DNA of 64,000 bases from Crenalkalicoccus roseus (GCF_004761865.1 NZ_SJDM01000004.1:1-64000), one strand, 5' to 3'. Shown: positions 35,456 to 45,015, counted from the stretch's first letter. The notes: generated by a model from the letters alone, not told the origin. Program-made: numbers and translations.

Positions 35456-36295
35456 TCAGCGCCCCATGCCGATGCCGCCGAGCAGCTCGCGCAGCGCGTC
35501 GAGCCCCGGCGCCAGCCATTCGCCGCGCATCGGCCGGCCGGCCGCGGTGCCGGAGGCGGCGCCGAAGCCGATCCGGTCCTGCGCCAGCTCGGCGGCGGAG
35601 AGCCTGCCGTCCCCATCATAGTCCAGGCTCTCGAGCAGCGCCCGCGCCGCCGCCGCCGCGGCCAGCGCGGCGAGGCCGGAGGCCGCCGCCAACCTCTCCC
35701 CCGACGCGCCCTCCTGCACGGCGAGGATCCAGGCGGCGCCGCGCGCGAGCCTCGCCAGCTCCGCCGCGCTCAGGCCCCCGTCGCGCGCCACCTCGCCCTG
35801 TTCGAGGATGGCGGCGAGGCAGGCGGCGGTGTCCGGCGCGCCGCAGGCGGCCTCCAGATGCTCGAGCGCCGCCAGCGCCGCCACCCCCTCGCCATGCAGG
35901 GCGGCGATCCCTGGCGGTACGGTGGGGCAGCGGTGCCAGCGCTCGACCGGCGCCTCGCCCGGCAGGCGATCATCGCGGGTCTTGGGATCGGGCAGCACGC
36001 TTTCCAGCGCCGCGCCGGCCTGGCGCAGCAGCAGGCGCGGCGCCTCCGGCCCGGCGCCGGTGCCGAGCGTCCAGCCCGCCGCCTCCCCCATGGCGGCGAA
36101 CCGGATCAGCATGCCCTCGCCCTGCTCCGGCACCCGCGCGGCGGCGCGGGCGGTGAGGTGGAGCATCGCCGCGGGGCGGGCGCAATCGCCCTGGAACCAG
36201 GGGCCGCGCAGCGCCTCCGGCACCCCCTGCGCCGGGGCGCCGCCCGCCGGCAGCAGGAGCGCCGCGGCGAGGAGCGGGGCGCGGCGGCGCCTCAT
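35456..36295 (-). CDS. Secreted EF-hand protein
   Basis: A 279-residue protein with an N-terminal signal peptide (RRRAPLLAAALLLPAGGAPAQG), so probably periplasmic or secreted. One clear EF-hand Ca2+ loop, D-Y-D-G-D-G-R-L-S-A-A-E, lies near residue 235, and a weaker D-G-G-L-S-A-A-E-L about 65 residues earlier may be a degenerate partner. Several Cys occur in G-D-C-A-R-P, H-R-C-P-T and A-A-C-G-A-P. The region between is helical and Ala-rich. It overlaps the stop of the upstream five-repeat gene by four bases (ATGA), so the two are translationally coupled and probably work together. The function is not known. Confidence 0.72.
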   Translation of the reverse strand: MRRRRAPLLAAALLLPAGGAPAQGVPEALRGPWFQGDCARPAAMLHLTARAAARVPEQGEGMLIRFAAMGEAAGWTLGTGAGPEAPRLLLRQAGAALESVLPDPKTRDDRLPGEAPVERWHRCPTVPPGIAALHGEGVAALAALEHLEAACGAPDTAACLAAILEQGEVARDGGLSAAELARLARGAAWILAVQEGASGERLAAASGLAALAAAAAARALLESLDYDGDGRLSAAELAQDRIGFGAASGTAAGRPMRGEWLAPGLDALRELLGGIGMGR

Positions 36296-37695
36296 CGCAG
36301 AACCACCTCCTCGCCGCTGCAGAGGTCGGTGCCGGGCAGGCGCAGCTCCCTTCCGTCGCGGAACACGGCGAGGAGGTCGGCGCGGCAGCGGCTCGCCTCC
36401 GGCAGGTCCTCGGGCGGGGCGAAGGCCATGCTCTGCCCGGCGCCGAGTATGGTGCGGCCCAGCCGGTCCGGGCCGCGCGGCGCCCCGGCCGGATCGGCGT
36501 AGAGCTCCACCACCGGCAACGGCGCGGCATTGCGCAGGCGGATGCCGGCCTGCGGCGGCGCCTTGCCCTCCGCGGCGGGCGGCTCCTCCACTGTCCAGCC
36601 TGGGCGCAGCACCAGCAGAGGCGCGGCGCAGATGTCGAGGCCGCGCCGCTCCTCCGCCGCGCCGGTATCGAAGACGATGCGCAGCCCGGCGTGGCACCCG
36701 CCTTCCAGGGTCAGGTCCCGCCGGTCGCCGGGGGCGAGCGCCCCGCCCAGCGCATCCTGGCCCCAGTCGCGGAGACCGGCGGGGACGAGGAAGGCCTGCC
36801 GGATCTGCCGCCGGTGCTCGTTCGCCAGCGTCAGGCGGCGCGGCGGCAGCGCCTGGTCCCCGAACACCACGCCCTGCACCAGGCAGAGGTCGAGGCCGCG
36901 CTGCACCTCCTCCTGCCCGTCCTCGTACACGGCGCGGAGGTCGAAGGCGCAGTCCTGCCCGCGCAGGCGCAGGCGGAAACTCGCGCGCGGTTCGAGCAGG
37001 GCGGCGCCGAGCCGGTCCGGCCCCCAATGCGCCTGGCCCGGAGGGGCGGCGTAGAGCTCGTGGATGGCGCGGCGGGCGCGGTTCAGTACCGGCACCTCGC
37101 GCACCGGCAGGGTCGGGTCGCCGAAGCCGAGGCGAGGCGCGCGGCACAGATCCACCCCCTGGCGCCGCTCCTCCGTCCCGTCCGCGAAGACGGCGCGCAG
37201 ATCCGCCAGGCAGCCGGCAAGCCCGTGCAGCCGCAGGCGCAGGCTCTCCCCCGCCGGCACAACGGATGCGCCGAGGCGGTCGCGCCCCTGCTCCGCCGTG
37301 CCGCGGGCCCAGACGTAGAGCTCGCGCAGGTCGAGGTCGGAGTCGTTCGCCACCTCCACCTCCCGCCGCGGGCCGGGCTCGGCCAGCAGAATGCGGGAGG
37401 TGCGGCAGATGTCGAGGCGGCGGCGCATCTCCTCCCCATCCTCCAGCACGGCGAGCAGCTCGAAGGCGCAGGCGGAGGTGCGGCCGAGGGGAATGCGCAG
37501 GGCCGCGCGTGGCGGCAGGACATGCGCGCCGAGGCGGTCCGGCCCCGGCTCCGCCGCGCCGGGGCGGAAGAGGAAGATCTGGTGCAGCGCGCGGTCCGTC
37601 TCGTTGGCGACGGTGACCTCCCGGGGCGGCTGCGGCTGCTGGCCCTGGGCGGGCGCAGCGAGGGCCAGGAGAAGGGCGGCGAGCAGGGCGCGCAT
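36292..37695 (-). CDS. Secreted five-repeat protein with a Cys pair per repeat
   Basis: A 467-residue protein I cannot assign to a family. It has a signal peptide (MRALLAALLLALAAPAQG) and then five tandem repeats of about 82-100 residues, at roughly 25-109, 110-197, 198-284, 285-366 and 367-467. Each repeat has an N-terminal strand with A-N or L-N, an aromatic strand (L-F-L-F, E-L-Y-V-W, E-L-Y-A), a G-x-D-x-L-G turn, and two Cys spaced C-x20-21-C ending in D-(L/I)-C. The regular pairing suggests one disulfide and one beta-domain per repeat in the periplasm. The start at 37695 is chosen as the first residue of the signal peptide; an earlier start at 37782 adds non-conserved sequence. The EF-hand gene follows with a 4-bp overlap. 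Confidence 0.72.
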   Translation of the reverse strand: MRALLAALLLALAAPAQGQQPQPPREVTVANETDRALHQIFLFRPGAAEPGPDRLGAHVLPPRAALRIPLGRTSACAFELLAVLEDGEEMRRRLDICRTSRILLAEPGPRREVEVANDSDLDLRELYVWARGTAEQGRDRLGASVVPAGESLRLRLHGLAGCLADLRAVFADGTEERRQGVDLCRAPRLGFGDPTLPVREVPVLNRARRAIHELYAAPPGQAHWGPDRLGAALLEPRASFRLRLRGQDCAFDLRAVYEDGQEEVQRGLDLCLVQGVVFGDQALPPRRLTLANEHRRQIRQAFLVPAGLRDWGQDALGGALAPGDRRDLTLEGGCHAGLRIVFDTGAAEERRGLDICAAPLLVLRPGWTVEEPPAAEGKAPPQAGIRLRNAAPLPVVELYADPAGAPRGPDRLGRTILGAGQSMAFAPPEDLPEASRCRADLLAVFRDGRELRLPGTDLCSGEEVVLR

Positions 37696-37786
37696 GGGAA
37701 GGGACTCCGACGGGGCCGGCGGTGGCGCCGCCGGCATGCCGCGAGCGATACCATGCCACGGCCGGACCGACAGAGGGAGCATGGCG

Positions 37787-37808
37787 GGGGCGGTCCGGGG
37801 ACCGCCCC
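37787..37808 (-). terminator. Hairpin after beta-helix gene
   Basis: A perfect 8-bp stem (GGGGCGGT / ACCGCCCC, loop of six) begins eight bases beyond the stop of the minus-strand gene at 37816. It lacks a U-tract. It probably separates the beta-helix gene from the five-repeat gene, whose start is at 37695. Confidence 0.5.
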
Positions 37809-37815
37809 GCGCCGT

Positions 37816-39570
37816 TCAGGGCATGATGTAGTCGGCGTGGCTCGCCGACTGCATCGCCGTTTCGATGAAGGAGAAGGAGGCGGGTCCGTTGCGCTCCAGC
37901 GCCAGGCTGGCGCCTGCGACCGCCTGGCCGTTGAAGCTGGCGCCCTCGACGTAGAGGTTGCGGTCGAGCGCCTTGCTGCCGCCCCAGGCATCGTTGAGGA
38001 ACACCACCTCGACCTTGTGCGTGCCCGGCGCCCAGTCGCCGCGCAGGGTCAGGGTGTCGTGCAGGCCGGAGGTCTTGGTGGCCGAGGCGGTGAAGGTGCC
38101 GCCGATCTGCACGCCATTGACCTTCACGATGTACTGCGCGTCGCCGAGGTAGTGGTCCTGGCTGATCTTCAGCACCAGCGCATCGGGGCCGGTGCCGGCG
38201 CTGAGCGTGGCGCCGGAGGCGGGGGGCGTGGCGCTGCCGCCGGCCGTCTCGATGAAGGAGAAGGAGGCGGGTCCGTTGCGCTCCAGCGCCAGGCTGGCGC
38301 CTGCGACCGCCTGGCCGTTGAAGCTGGCGCCCTCGACGTAGAGGTTGCGGTCGAGCGCCTTGCTGCCGCCCCAGGCATCGTTGAGGAACACCACCTCGAC
38401 CTTGTGCGTGCCCGGCGCCCAGTCGCCGCGCAGGGTCAGGGTGTCGTGCAGGCCGGAGGTCTTGGTGGCCGAGGCGGTGAAGGTGCCGCCGATCTGCACG
38501 CCATTGACCTTCACGATGTACTGCGCGTCGCCGAGGTAGTGGTCCTGGCTGATCTTCAGCACCAGCGCATCGGGGCCGGTGCCGGCGCTGAGCGTGGCGC
38601 CGGAGGTGGGCGGCGGCGGCTCGGCGGGCGGCGGGGCGGGCGGCGGCGCGGAAGATCCCGTCCAGGGCGCCGAGGTATCCAGCGCGGGGGCCGCGCTCAG
38701 GAAGGTGGTGTTCGACACCGAGGCGGGGCCGGAGGTCATCTGGCTCGATGTCAGGCCGTAGACCTTGGTGCCGGTGATCTCGGCGGTCACGCCGGTCTGG
38801 TTGTAGAGCAGGGTCGGCCAGGAAGAGAGCTTGTTGATCACCGTGTTCCCGGTCATCTGCAGGCTCGATCCGGCATGTGCGGCGCCCTCGCCGCCGAAGT
38901 GGATGATGGCCGGGTTTTGCGAGTAGGGACCCTGCTCGATGATGTTGTTGCTGAGCACCGCCTTGCCGCCGTTCGGCAGGTCCACGCTGTAGCTGGTGGT
39001 GCTGTTGTTGTCGTAGATGCGGGTGTTGGTGATGGTGGTGGTGTAGGCGCGGCTCTTGATGTTGTGCCCCACCGAGGCGTCGTGGAAGTAGCTGTCGGTG
39101 ATGGTCAGCTCTCCGACTCTGCTCACATAGAGATTGTGGGCGACGCCGGTTCCGATGCCGTTGTTGTTGAACTGACTCTTGCTGATGGTGATGCTGCCGC
39201 TAGGCGCATCGGCGCTCAGCAGCCCCATCTGGTTGTTGTGGAAGTGGCTGTTGCTGATGGTGAGGTGCCCGCCCTCGTAGCGGATGCCGGCGCCGTTCAT
39301 GTCCGGCACCTTGGCGCCGGAGAAGGAGAATCCGTCCACGGTGATGTTGCCGTTCACCGTCATGATCGCCTTGCCGTTCGGCGGCGACTGGGTGGCGACC
39401 ATGTTCACCATGCCGCCCACGCCCTTCAGCGTGAGGTTCTTGTAGATGGTCACGAAATCGTTGGTGTAGGTCCCCGCCTGCACCTCGATGACGTCCCCGC
39501 TGCCGGCCGCGGCAACGGCGGCGGCGATGGTGGCGAATTGCTTGCCGGGGCCAACCGTGAGTGTCGCCAA
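37816..39570 (-). CDS. Right-handed beta-helix protein with two CBM60-like modules
   Basis: A 584-residue protein, likely a surface or secreted polysaccharide-binding protein. Residues about 1-300 form a parallel beta-helix (repeats such as L-T-I-S-N-S-H-F, I-T-D-S-Y-F, V-L-S-N-N-I-I-E), like pectate lyase and related folds. A Pro-rich linker (APPPAPPPAEPPPP) follows, then two modules of about 105 residues each, separated by a short Gly/Pro spacer. The modules are identical in sequence and resemble the Ca-dependent xylan-binding CBM60-type domain (L-V-L-K-I-S-Q-D, V-F-L-N-D-A-W-G-G). No Sec signal is present; export by a type I system is possible. The start is TTG 39570 (A-T-L-T-V-G-P-G), since GGGGG lies eight bases upstream. 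The catalytic function, if any, is unknown. Confidence 0.8.
   Translation of the reverse strand: MATLTVGPGKQFATIAAAVAAAGSGDVIEVQAGTYTNDFVTIYKNLTLKGVGGMVNMVATQSPPNGKAIMTVNGNITVDGFSFSGAKVPDMNGAGIRYEGGHLTISNSHFHNNQMGLLSADAPSGSITISKSQFNNNGIGTGVAHNLYVSRVGELTITDSYFHDASVGHNIKSRAYTTTITNTRIYDNNSTTSYSVDLPNGGKAVLSNNIIEQGPYSQNPAIIHFGGEGAAHAGSSLQMTGNTVINKLSSWPTLLYNQTGVTAEITGTKVYGLTSSQMTSGPASVSNTTFLSAAPALDTSAPWTGSSAPPPAPPPAEPPPPTSGATLSAGTGPDALVLKISQDHYLGDAQYIVKVNGVQIGGTFTASATKTSGLHDTLTLRGDWAPGTHKVEVVFLNDAWGGSKALDRNLYVEGASFNGQAVAGASLALERNGPASFSFIETAGGSATPPASGATLSAGTGPDALVLKISQDHYLGDAQYIVKVNGVQIGGTFTASATKTSGLHDTLTLRGDWAPGTHKVEVVFLNDAWGGSKALDRNLYVEGASFNGQAVAGASLALERNGPASFSFIETAMQSASHADYIMP
37862..38606. repeat. 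Direct repeat of 358 bp encoding duplicate CBM modules
   Basis: Bases 37862-38219 and 38249-38606 appear identical, offset by 387 bp with a 29-bp spacer that differs. They encode the two CBM60-like modules, which are the same residue for residue. Complete identity at third codon positions points to recent duplication or gene conversion. Confidence 0.8.
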
Positions 39571-39912
39571 TTTTTTGTCCCCCAGAACATGTTGGATGAA
39601 TGCAGTATTGGCGCCAGTAAGCGCCAAGTACTCAATGCCCGCATTCCTTGCGGGGCGGGCATGCCACAGCAGGCGGGACGGGACGTTATCAACAAAGCCG
39701 TGAGGGGCAATCCCTCAATTTGTCATGCCCCTAAATTTCCTTACACAAACCACAATGATGCCACAAATATGTTGGCAATGCGATATGCAAATTCTTTCAT
39801 GTTCTTTCGCATGATTTTCCTGGTGCTGACTCCGCAAGGTACGGCCCGTGGCTTCCTCCCCGGGTCCCGCTCCCCTTAGAGTCCCGGCAGGCAGGAGGGA
39901 GGAGGCGCTGCG
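39571..39912. other. AT-rich intergenic region before beta-helix gene
   Basis: The 342 bp between the divergent starts at 39570 and 39913 are clearly AT-richer (about 39715-39830 above all) than the rest of the window. They contain runs such as AAATTTCC and CAAATTCTTTC. No gene is visible. The leaderless drop in GC suggests a promoter/regulatory region and perhaps a horizontal origin for the beta-helix gene. Confidence 0.5.
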
Positions 39913-40892
<980 letters not shown>

Positions 40893-40896
<4 letters not shown>

Positions 40897-41432
40897 GGCC
40901 GCTCCTTCTGGTCATGGGCGTCTCCGGCGCCGGCAAGAGCACGGTCGCGCCGCGCCTGGCCGCGGCACTCGGCGTGCCCTTCGCCGACGCGGACGGGTTC
41001 CACCCTGAGGCCAACATCCGGAAGATGCGCGCCGGCACCCCGCTCACCGACGAGGACCGCTGGCCCTGGCTCGACGCCATCGGTGCCTGGCTCGACGCGC
41101 GCGCGGCGGCGGGCGAGGGCGGCGTCGCCACCTGCTCGGCGCTGAAGCGCGCCTACCGCGCCCGGCTGCTCGGCGCGCGCCCCGGCGTGCGGCTGCTCTA
41201 CCTGCAGGGCGATCCGGCGCTGATCGCGGCGCGGCAAGCGGCGCGCGAGGGCCACTTCATGCCGCCCTCGCTGATGGCGAGCCAGTTCGCCGCGCTGGAG
41301 GAGCCGGGCCCCGAGGAGCGGCCGATCGTCCTCTCCGTGGCGGCGGCGCCGGAGGAGATCGTGCGGGCGGCGCTGGAGCGGATTGCGGACGGGCAGGGAT
41401 GCCGGCGGCAAGCCGCGCCGGGGGAGGGGTGA
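40893..41432 (+). CDS. gntK: Gluconokinase
   Basis: A 179-residue P-loop kinase of the GntK family that phosphorylates gluconate with ATP. The Walker A motif G-V-S-G-A-G-K-S-T lies at about residues 9-17, followed by A-D-A-D-G-F-H-P-E-A-N-I-R-K-M, L-T-D-E-D-R-W-P-W-L and C-S-A-L-K-R-A-Y-R, all typical of bacterial gluconokinase. Its product is the substrate of the upstream gnd, with which it overlaps by four bases. Its TGA overlaps the ATG of the following hydrolase. Identification is secure. Confidence 0.94.
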
Positions 41433-42328
41433 TGTTCGAGGGATTCGCCACGCGCCGCATCGCCACCGCCGGCTGCCCGGAGGGGATCCATCTCCGCCTC
41501 GGCGGCGTCGGCCCGCCGCTGCTGCTGCTGCACGGCTATCCGCAGACCCATGTCTGCTGGCACCGCGTGGCGCCGCTGCTGGCCGGGCGCTTCAGCCTGG
41601 TGCTGCCGGATCTCCGCGGCTATGGCGACAGCGGCAAGCCCGAGCCGGGACCGCGCTGCGAAGCCTACACCAAGCGTGCCCTGGCCGCCGATATGGTCGA
41701 GGTGATGGCCGCGCTCGGCCACGAGCGCTTCCTCCTCGCGGGGCATGACCGTGGTGCGCGCGTCGCGCACCGGCTGGCGCTGGATCATCCCGGCGCGGTG
41801 CTGCGGCTCTGCACCATGGACATCGTGCCGACGCTGCACCGCTTCGACACCATCGACCGGGCGGGCGCGCTCGGCGCCTACCACTGGTTCTTCCTCGCCC
41901 AGCCGGGCGGCCTGCCGGAGCGGCTGATCGGCGCCGAGCCCGAGTTCTTCCTGCGCCACACCCTGCGCTCCTGGTTCGGCCCCGGCGCCGGTGCGGCGCC
42001 GGAGGCGATGGCCGAGTATCTGCGCTGCTTCCGCGCCCCCGGCACCATCCGCGCCACCTGCGCCGAATACCGCGCCGGCGCCACCCTCGATCTCGAACAC
42101 GATCGCGCCGACGCCGAGGCGGGGCGGCGCGTCGCCTGCCCGCTGCACGTGCTGTGGGGCGCGGGCAGCGGGCAGGGCAGCGGCGGCGGCCTGGTCGAGG
42201 TGTGGCGGCGCTTCGCCAGCGGCCCGGTCACCGGCCGCGGCCTCGCCTGCGGCCATTTCCTGCCCGAGGAGCGGCCGGAGGAGGTGGCGGCGGACCTCCT
42301 CGCCTTCCTGGACGGCGCCGCCCGATAG
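41432..42328 (+). CDS. Alpha/beta hydrolase, haloacetate dehalogenase-like
   Basis: A 298-residue alpha/beta-hydrolase. The oxyanion-side motif is L-L-L-H-G-Y-P-Q-T, the nucleophile elbow G-H-D-R-G-A has Asp106 as nucleophile, and the catalytic His is in C-G-H-F-L-P-E-E. H-D-R-G-A-R-V and the D-L-R-G-Y-G-D-S segment are typical of fluoroacetate/haloacetate dehalogenases and their epoxide-hydrolase relatives. The start at 41432 follows GGGGAGG and overlaps the gntK stop; earlier in-frame Met 41399 has no such site. The substrate is inferred only from motif similarity. Confidence 0.82.
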   Translation: MFEGFATRRIATAGCPEGIHLRLGGVGPPLLLLHGYPQTHVCWHRVAPLLAGRFSLVLPDLRGYGDSGKPEPGPRCEAYTKRALAADMVEVMAALGHERFLLAGHDRGARVAHRLALDHPGAVLRLCTMDIVPTLHRFDTIDRAGALGAYHWFFLAQPGGLPERLIGAEPEFFLRHTLRSWFGPGAGAAPEAMAEYLRCFRAPGTIRATCAEYRAGATLDLEHDRADAEAGRRVACPLHVLWGAGSGQGSGGGLVEVWRRFASGPVTGRGLACGHFLPEERPEEVAADLLAFLDGAAR

Positions 42329-42363
42329 GGTAAGCACTCCGCACCGACCGAAGGAGGAACGGC

Positions 42364-43074
42364 ATGGCCCTCGACCCCGCGCTGCGCGAGACGCTGCAGC
42401 GGATCTCCACCGCCACCATCACCACCGTCCTGCTCAAGAAGGGGCTGCGCAACATCTGGATGCGCGGGCCGCTGCCCTTCACCCCTTCGGCCAAGGGGAA
42501 GCGCCTGGTCGGGCCTGCCTTCACCCTCCGCTTCGTCCCGGCGCGCGAGGATCTGGCGACGCCCGAGAGTTGGTCCTCCCCCCGCTCCACCCGCGCCGCG
42601 ATCGAGGAGATGCCGGAGGGCTGCATCGCGGTTGCCGACGCCATGGGCGTGACCGATGCGGGCATCTTCGGCGACATCCTCTGCGCGCGGCTGGTGCGGC
42701 GCGGCGTCGCGGCGCTGGTGACGGACGGCGCGGTGCGCGACGTCGCCGGGGTGAACGGCACCGGGATGCCGGTCTGGTGTCGCGGCGGCGCGGCGCCGCC
42801 CTCCGTCGCCGGCCTCACCTTCGTCGGTTGGCAGGAGCCGATCGGCTGCGGCGGCGTCGCGGTCTTCCCCGACGACGTGATCGTCTGCGACGAGGACGGG
42901 GCGGTCTGCATTCCCGCCGCCCTGGTGCGGGAGGTAGCGGCGACGGGGGAGGAGCAGGAGCGCCTCGAGGCCTGGATCGTCTCGAAGGTAGAGGCGGGGG
43001 AGAGGCTGCCCGGCCTCTACCCGCCCAATGCCGAGAACAGGGCGCGCTACGAGGCGGAGACGCGCAAGGCATAG
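42364..43074 (+). CDS. RraA-family protein
   Basis: A 236-residue protein of the RraA/HMG aldolase-like family (annotated variously as ribonuclease activity regulator RraA, 4-hydroxy-4-methyl-2-oxoglutarate aldolase or dimethylmenaquinone methyltransferase-like). The signature G-D-I-L-C-A-R-L-V-R-R-G-V-A-A-L-V-T-D-G-A-V-R-D-V is present, including the G-x20-R-D metal/substrate motif. It is longer than E. coli RraA (161 aa), which points to an enzyme of the aldolase subgroup rather than an RNase E regulator. It lies 35 bp after the hydrolase and may be in the same operon. Confidence 0.82.
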   Translation: MALDPALRETLQRISTATITTVLLKKGLRNIWMRGPLPFTPSAKGKRLVGPAFTLRFVPAREDLATPESWSSPRSTRAAIEEMPEGCIAVADAMGVTDAGIFGDILCARLVRRGVAALVTDGAVRDVAGVNGTGMPVWCRGGAAPPSVAGLTFVGWQEPIGCGGVAVFPDDVIVCDEDGAVCIPAALVREVAATGEEQERLEAWIVSKVEAGERLPGLYPPNAENRARYEAETRKA

Positions 43075-43369
43075 GACGCGGCGCGCCGCGCAGGCGCCCT
43101 GTGCCCGCACCGCCACGCGACGCGGCCGGGGCGGGCGAGGGCCCGGCATGGTGCTTGGCCGCGCTGCCGCTCCTCTGCTAAGCGGATCGCCGAGGCCGGA
43201 CTCGGCCGGGAGTGCGAATTCACTCAGCGAAGGCTTGGAGCCGCTTGCCGCAGGCAGGGGCGAGCGGAGACGTCTCCGTCGTGGATCGTGGACGGCCGGG
43301 CTCCGACCGGAGACATGAGGCCGCCCTGCCAGCGAAGGGTTGGAGCCGTTGCGGCGAGCACAGGCGGGC
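43075..43369. other. Gene-free gap with repeats
   Basis: No gene is seen in these 295 bp. A 23-base imperfect direct repeat (AGCGAAGGCTTGGAGCCG) occurs at 43226-43248 and 43331-43353. Between the copies is a perfect 14-base palindrome CGGAGACGTCTCCG (43265-43278), and before them GAGTG-N6-CACTC (43210-43225). The region leads into the AmpG-like gene and might bind a regulator. Confidence 0.45.
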
Positions 43370-44665
43370 ATGGGCGGCCCTGACGGGGAGCGGATGGCCC
43401 TCGCGGCAGCCGGGGCGCCGGCGCGCGCCTGGCGGGACCGGCGCTTCCTGGTTCTGCTGGCGCTTGGCTTCTCGGCCGGCGTGCCGCTGCCCCTCACCGC
43501 CTTCGTGCTGCGGCAGTGGTTCTCCGAGGTCGGGGTGTCGCTGACCGCGATCGGGCTGACGGCGCTGATCGGGCTTGCCTATTCCCTGAAGTTTCTCTGG
43601 TCGCCGCTGCTCGACCACGCGCCGCCGCCGGCCTTCCGCGGGCTGGGACGGCGGCGAGGCTGGCTCGCCAGCCTGCAGCCCGTGCTGGCGCTGGCGATCC
43701 TGGCGATGGGGCTGACCGACCCTTCGGTGGATGCGACGCTGACGGTCGCCCTCGCCGTGCTGGTCGCCTTCCTCTCGGCCAGCCAGGACATCGTGGTGGA
43801 CGCCTACCGCATCGAGGTGCTGGAGGAGCGCAACCAGGGCTACGGCCTCGCCGTCTATGTCTGGGGCTATCGCGGCGCGCTGCTGGCGAGCAATGCCGGG
43901 GCGCTGGCGGTGGCCGAGGTGGCGGGCTGGCCGGTGGCCTTCGCCTACTGCGCCGCCCTGATCGGCGTCGGCTTCCTCGCCGTCATGCTGGCCCCCGAAC
44001 CGGCGGCGCCGCCGCCGCACCGCGGCGGCTGGGCGTCGCGGATCCGTGCCGCGGTGATCGACCCCTTCGCGGATTTCGTGCGCCGCCGCCACTGGCTCGC
44101 GATCCTGCTGTTCATCGCGCTGTTCAAGCTGGGGGAGGCGCTGGCGGGGGTGATGACCGCGCCCTTCTACCGCTCGCTCGGCTTCTCGCGCACCGAGGTG
44201 GCGGCGGTGGCCGGCGTCTTCGGCCTTTTCGCCACGCTCGGCGGGGCGCTGGCGGGCGGCTGGCTGGTGGCGCGGATCGGCATCGGGCGTGCCCTGGTGC
44301 TGACCGGCATGCTGCAGATGCTCTCCAACCTGATGTACGTGGCGCTCGACCAGGCCGGGCACAGCGTGCCCATGCTGTGGGCCCAGGTGGGGGTCGAGAA
44401 CTTCACCGACGGCCTGGCCGATGCCGCCTTCGTCGCCTACCTCTCGAGCCTGACCAGCCGCGCCTTCACGGCGACGCAGTACGCGCTGCTCTCCTCCCTC
44501 GCCGCGGTGCCGCTGCGCACCGTCGGCGCCTCGGCCGGCTGGCTGGCCGAGGGGCTCGGCTGGACGCCCTTCTTCCTGCTCACCACCGTCGCGGCCCTGC
44601 CGGCCATGGGCATCATGCTCTGGCTGCTGCGCCGCCTGCCCCCCGAGGACCGCGCCGCCCGATGA
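43370..44665 (+). CDS. AmpG-like MFS permease
   Basis: A 431-residue major facilitator with about 12 membrane segments. It belongs to the AmpG-like group: F-S-A-G-V-P-L-P-L-T-A-F-V-L-R-Q-W, G-L-A-Y-S-L-K-F-L-W-S-P-L-L-D, S-A-S-Q-D-I-V-V-D-A-Y-R, and Y-G-L-A-V-Y-V-W-G-Y-R are the conserved segments of AmpG, the importer of anhydromuropeptides for cell-wall recycling. Starts at 43370 or 43394 are both possible; the former is shown. Its stop overlaps the DUF486 gene. A related drug or acetyl-CoA transporter is less likely. Confidence 0.82.
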   Translation: MGGPDGERMALAAAGAPARAWRDRRFLVLLALGFSAGVPLPLTAFVLRQWFSEVGVSLTAIGLTALIGLAYSLKFLWSPLLDHAPPPAFRGLGRRRGWLASLQPVLALAILAMGLTDPSVDATLTVALAVLVAFLSASQDIVVDAYRIEVLEERNQGYGLAVYVWGYRGALLASNAGALAVAEVAGWPVAFAYCAALIGVGFLAVMLAPEPAAPPPHRGGWASRIRAAVIDPFADFVRRRHWLAILLFIALFKLGEALAGVMTAPFYRSLGFSRTEVAAVAGVFGLFATLGGALAGGWLVARIGIGRALVLTGMLQMLSNLMYVALDQAGHSVPMLWAQVGVENFTDGLADAAFVAYLSSLTSRAFTATQYALLSSLAAVPLRTVGASAGWLAEGLGWTPFFLLTTVAALPAMGIMLWLLRRLPPEDRAAR

Positions 44666-45015
44666 CGAATGCCCCGGTGCTGACGCCGCTGCTGCTGGTC
44701 GGCAGCAACGTGCTGATGACCTTCGCCTGGTACGGCCACCTGAAGGTGCCCGCCTGGCCGCTGTGGATGGCCATTCTCGTCTCCTGGGGCATTGCCTTCT
44801 TCGAATACTGCCTGGCCGTGCCGGCCAACCGGATCGGCTACGCCTCCGGCGCCTTCACCGGCCAGCAGCTCAAGATCATGCAGGAGGTCATCACCCTCTC
44901 GGTCTTCGCCGTCTTCAGCGTGCTGTGGCTGGGGGAGGGGCTGCGCTGGACCTACTTCGCCGCCATGGGCTGCCTGGTGGCGGCGGTGGTGTTCATCTTC
45001 CTGCCGGTGGACTGA
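44662..45015 (+). CDS. DMT-superfamily small membrane protein (DUF486)
   Basis: A 117-residue protein with four hydrophobic segments, a member of the DUF486 family within the drug/metabolite transporter superfamily. Features include T-F-A-W-Y-G-H-L-K, C-L-A-V-P-A-N-R-I-G-Y and F-T-G-Q-Q-L-K-I-M-Q-E-V-I-T-L. The family's function is unknown. The ATG overlaps the stop of the AmpG-like gene by four bases, so it is translationally coupled to it. Length is normal for DUF486 proteins. Confidence 0.88.
   Translation: MTNAPVLTPLLLVGSNVLMTFAWYGHLKVPAWPLWMAILVSWGIAFFEYCLAVPANRIGYASGAFTGQQLKIMQEVITLSVFAVFSVLWLGEGLRWTYFAAMGCLVAAVVFIFLPVD

Noticed and set aside
36691-39879. A 1062-residue open frame on the plus strand containing a perfect internal repeat
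   Set aside because: Antisense to the five-repeat gene and the beta-helix/CBM gene; the internal repeat is the shadow of the duplicated CBM modules.
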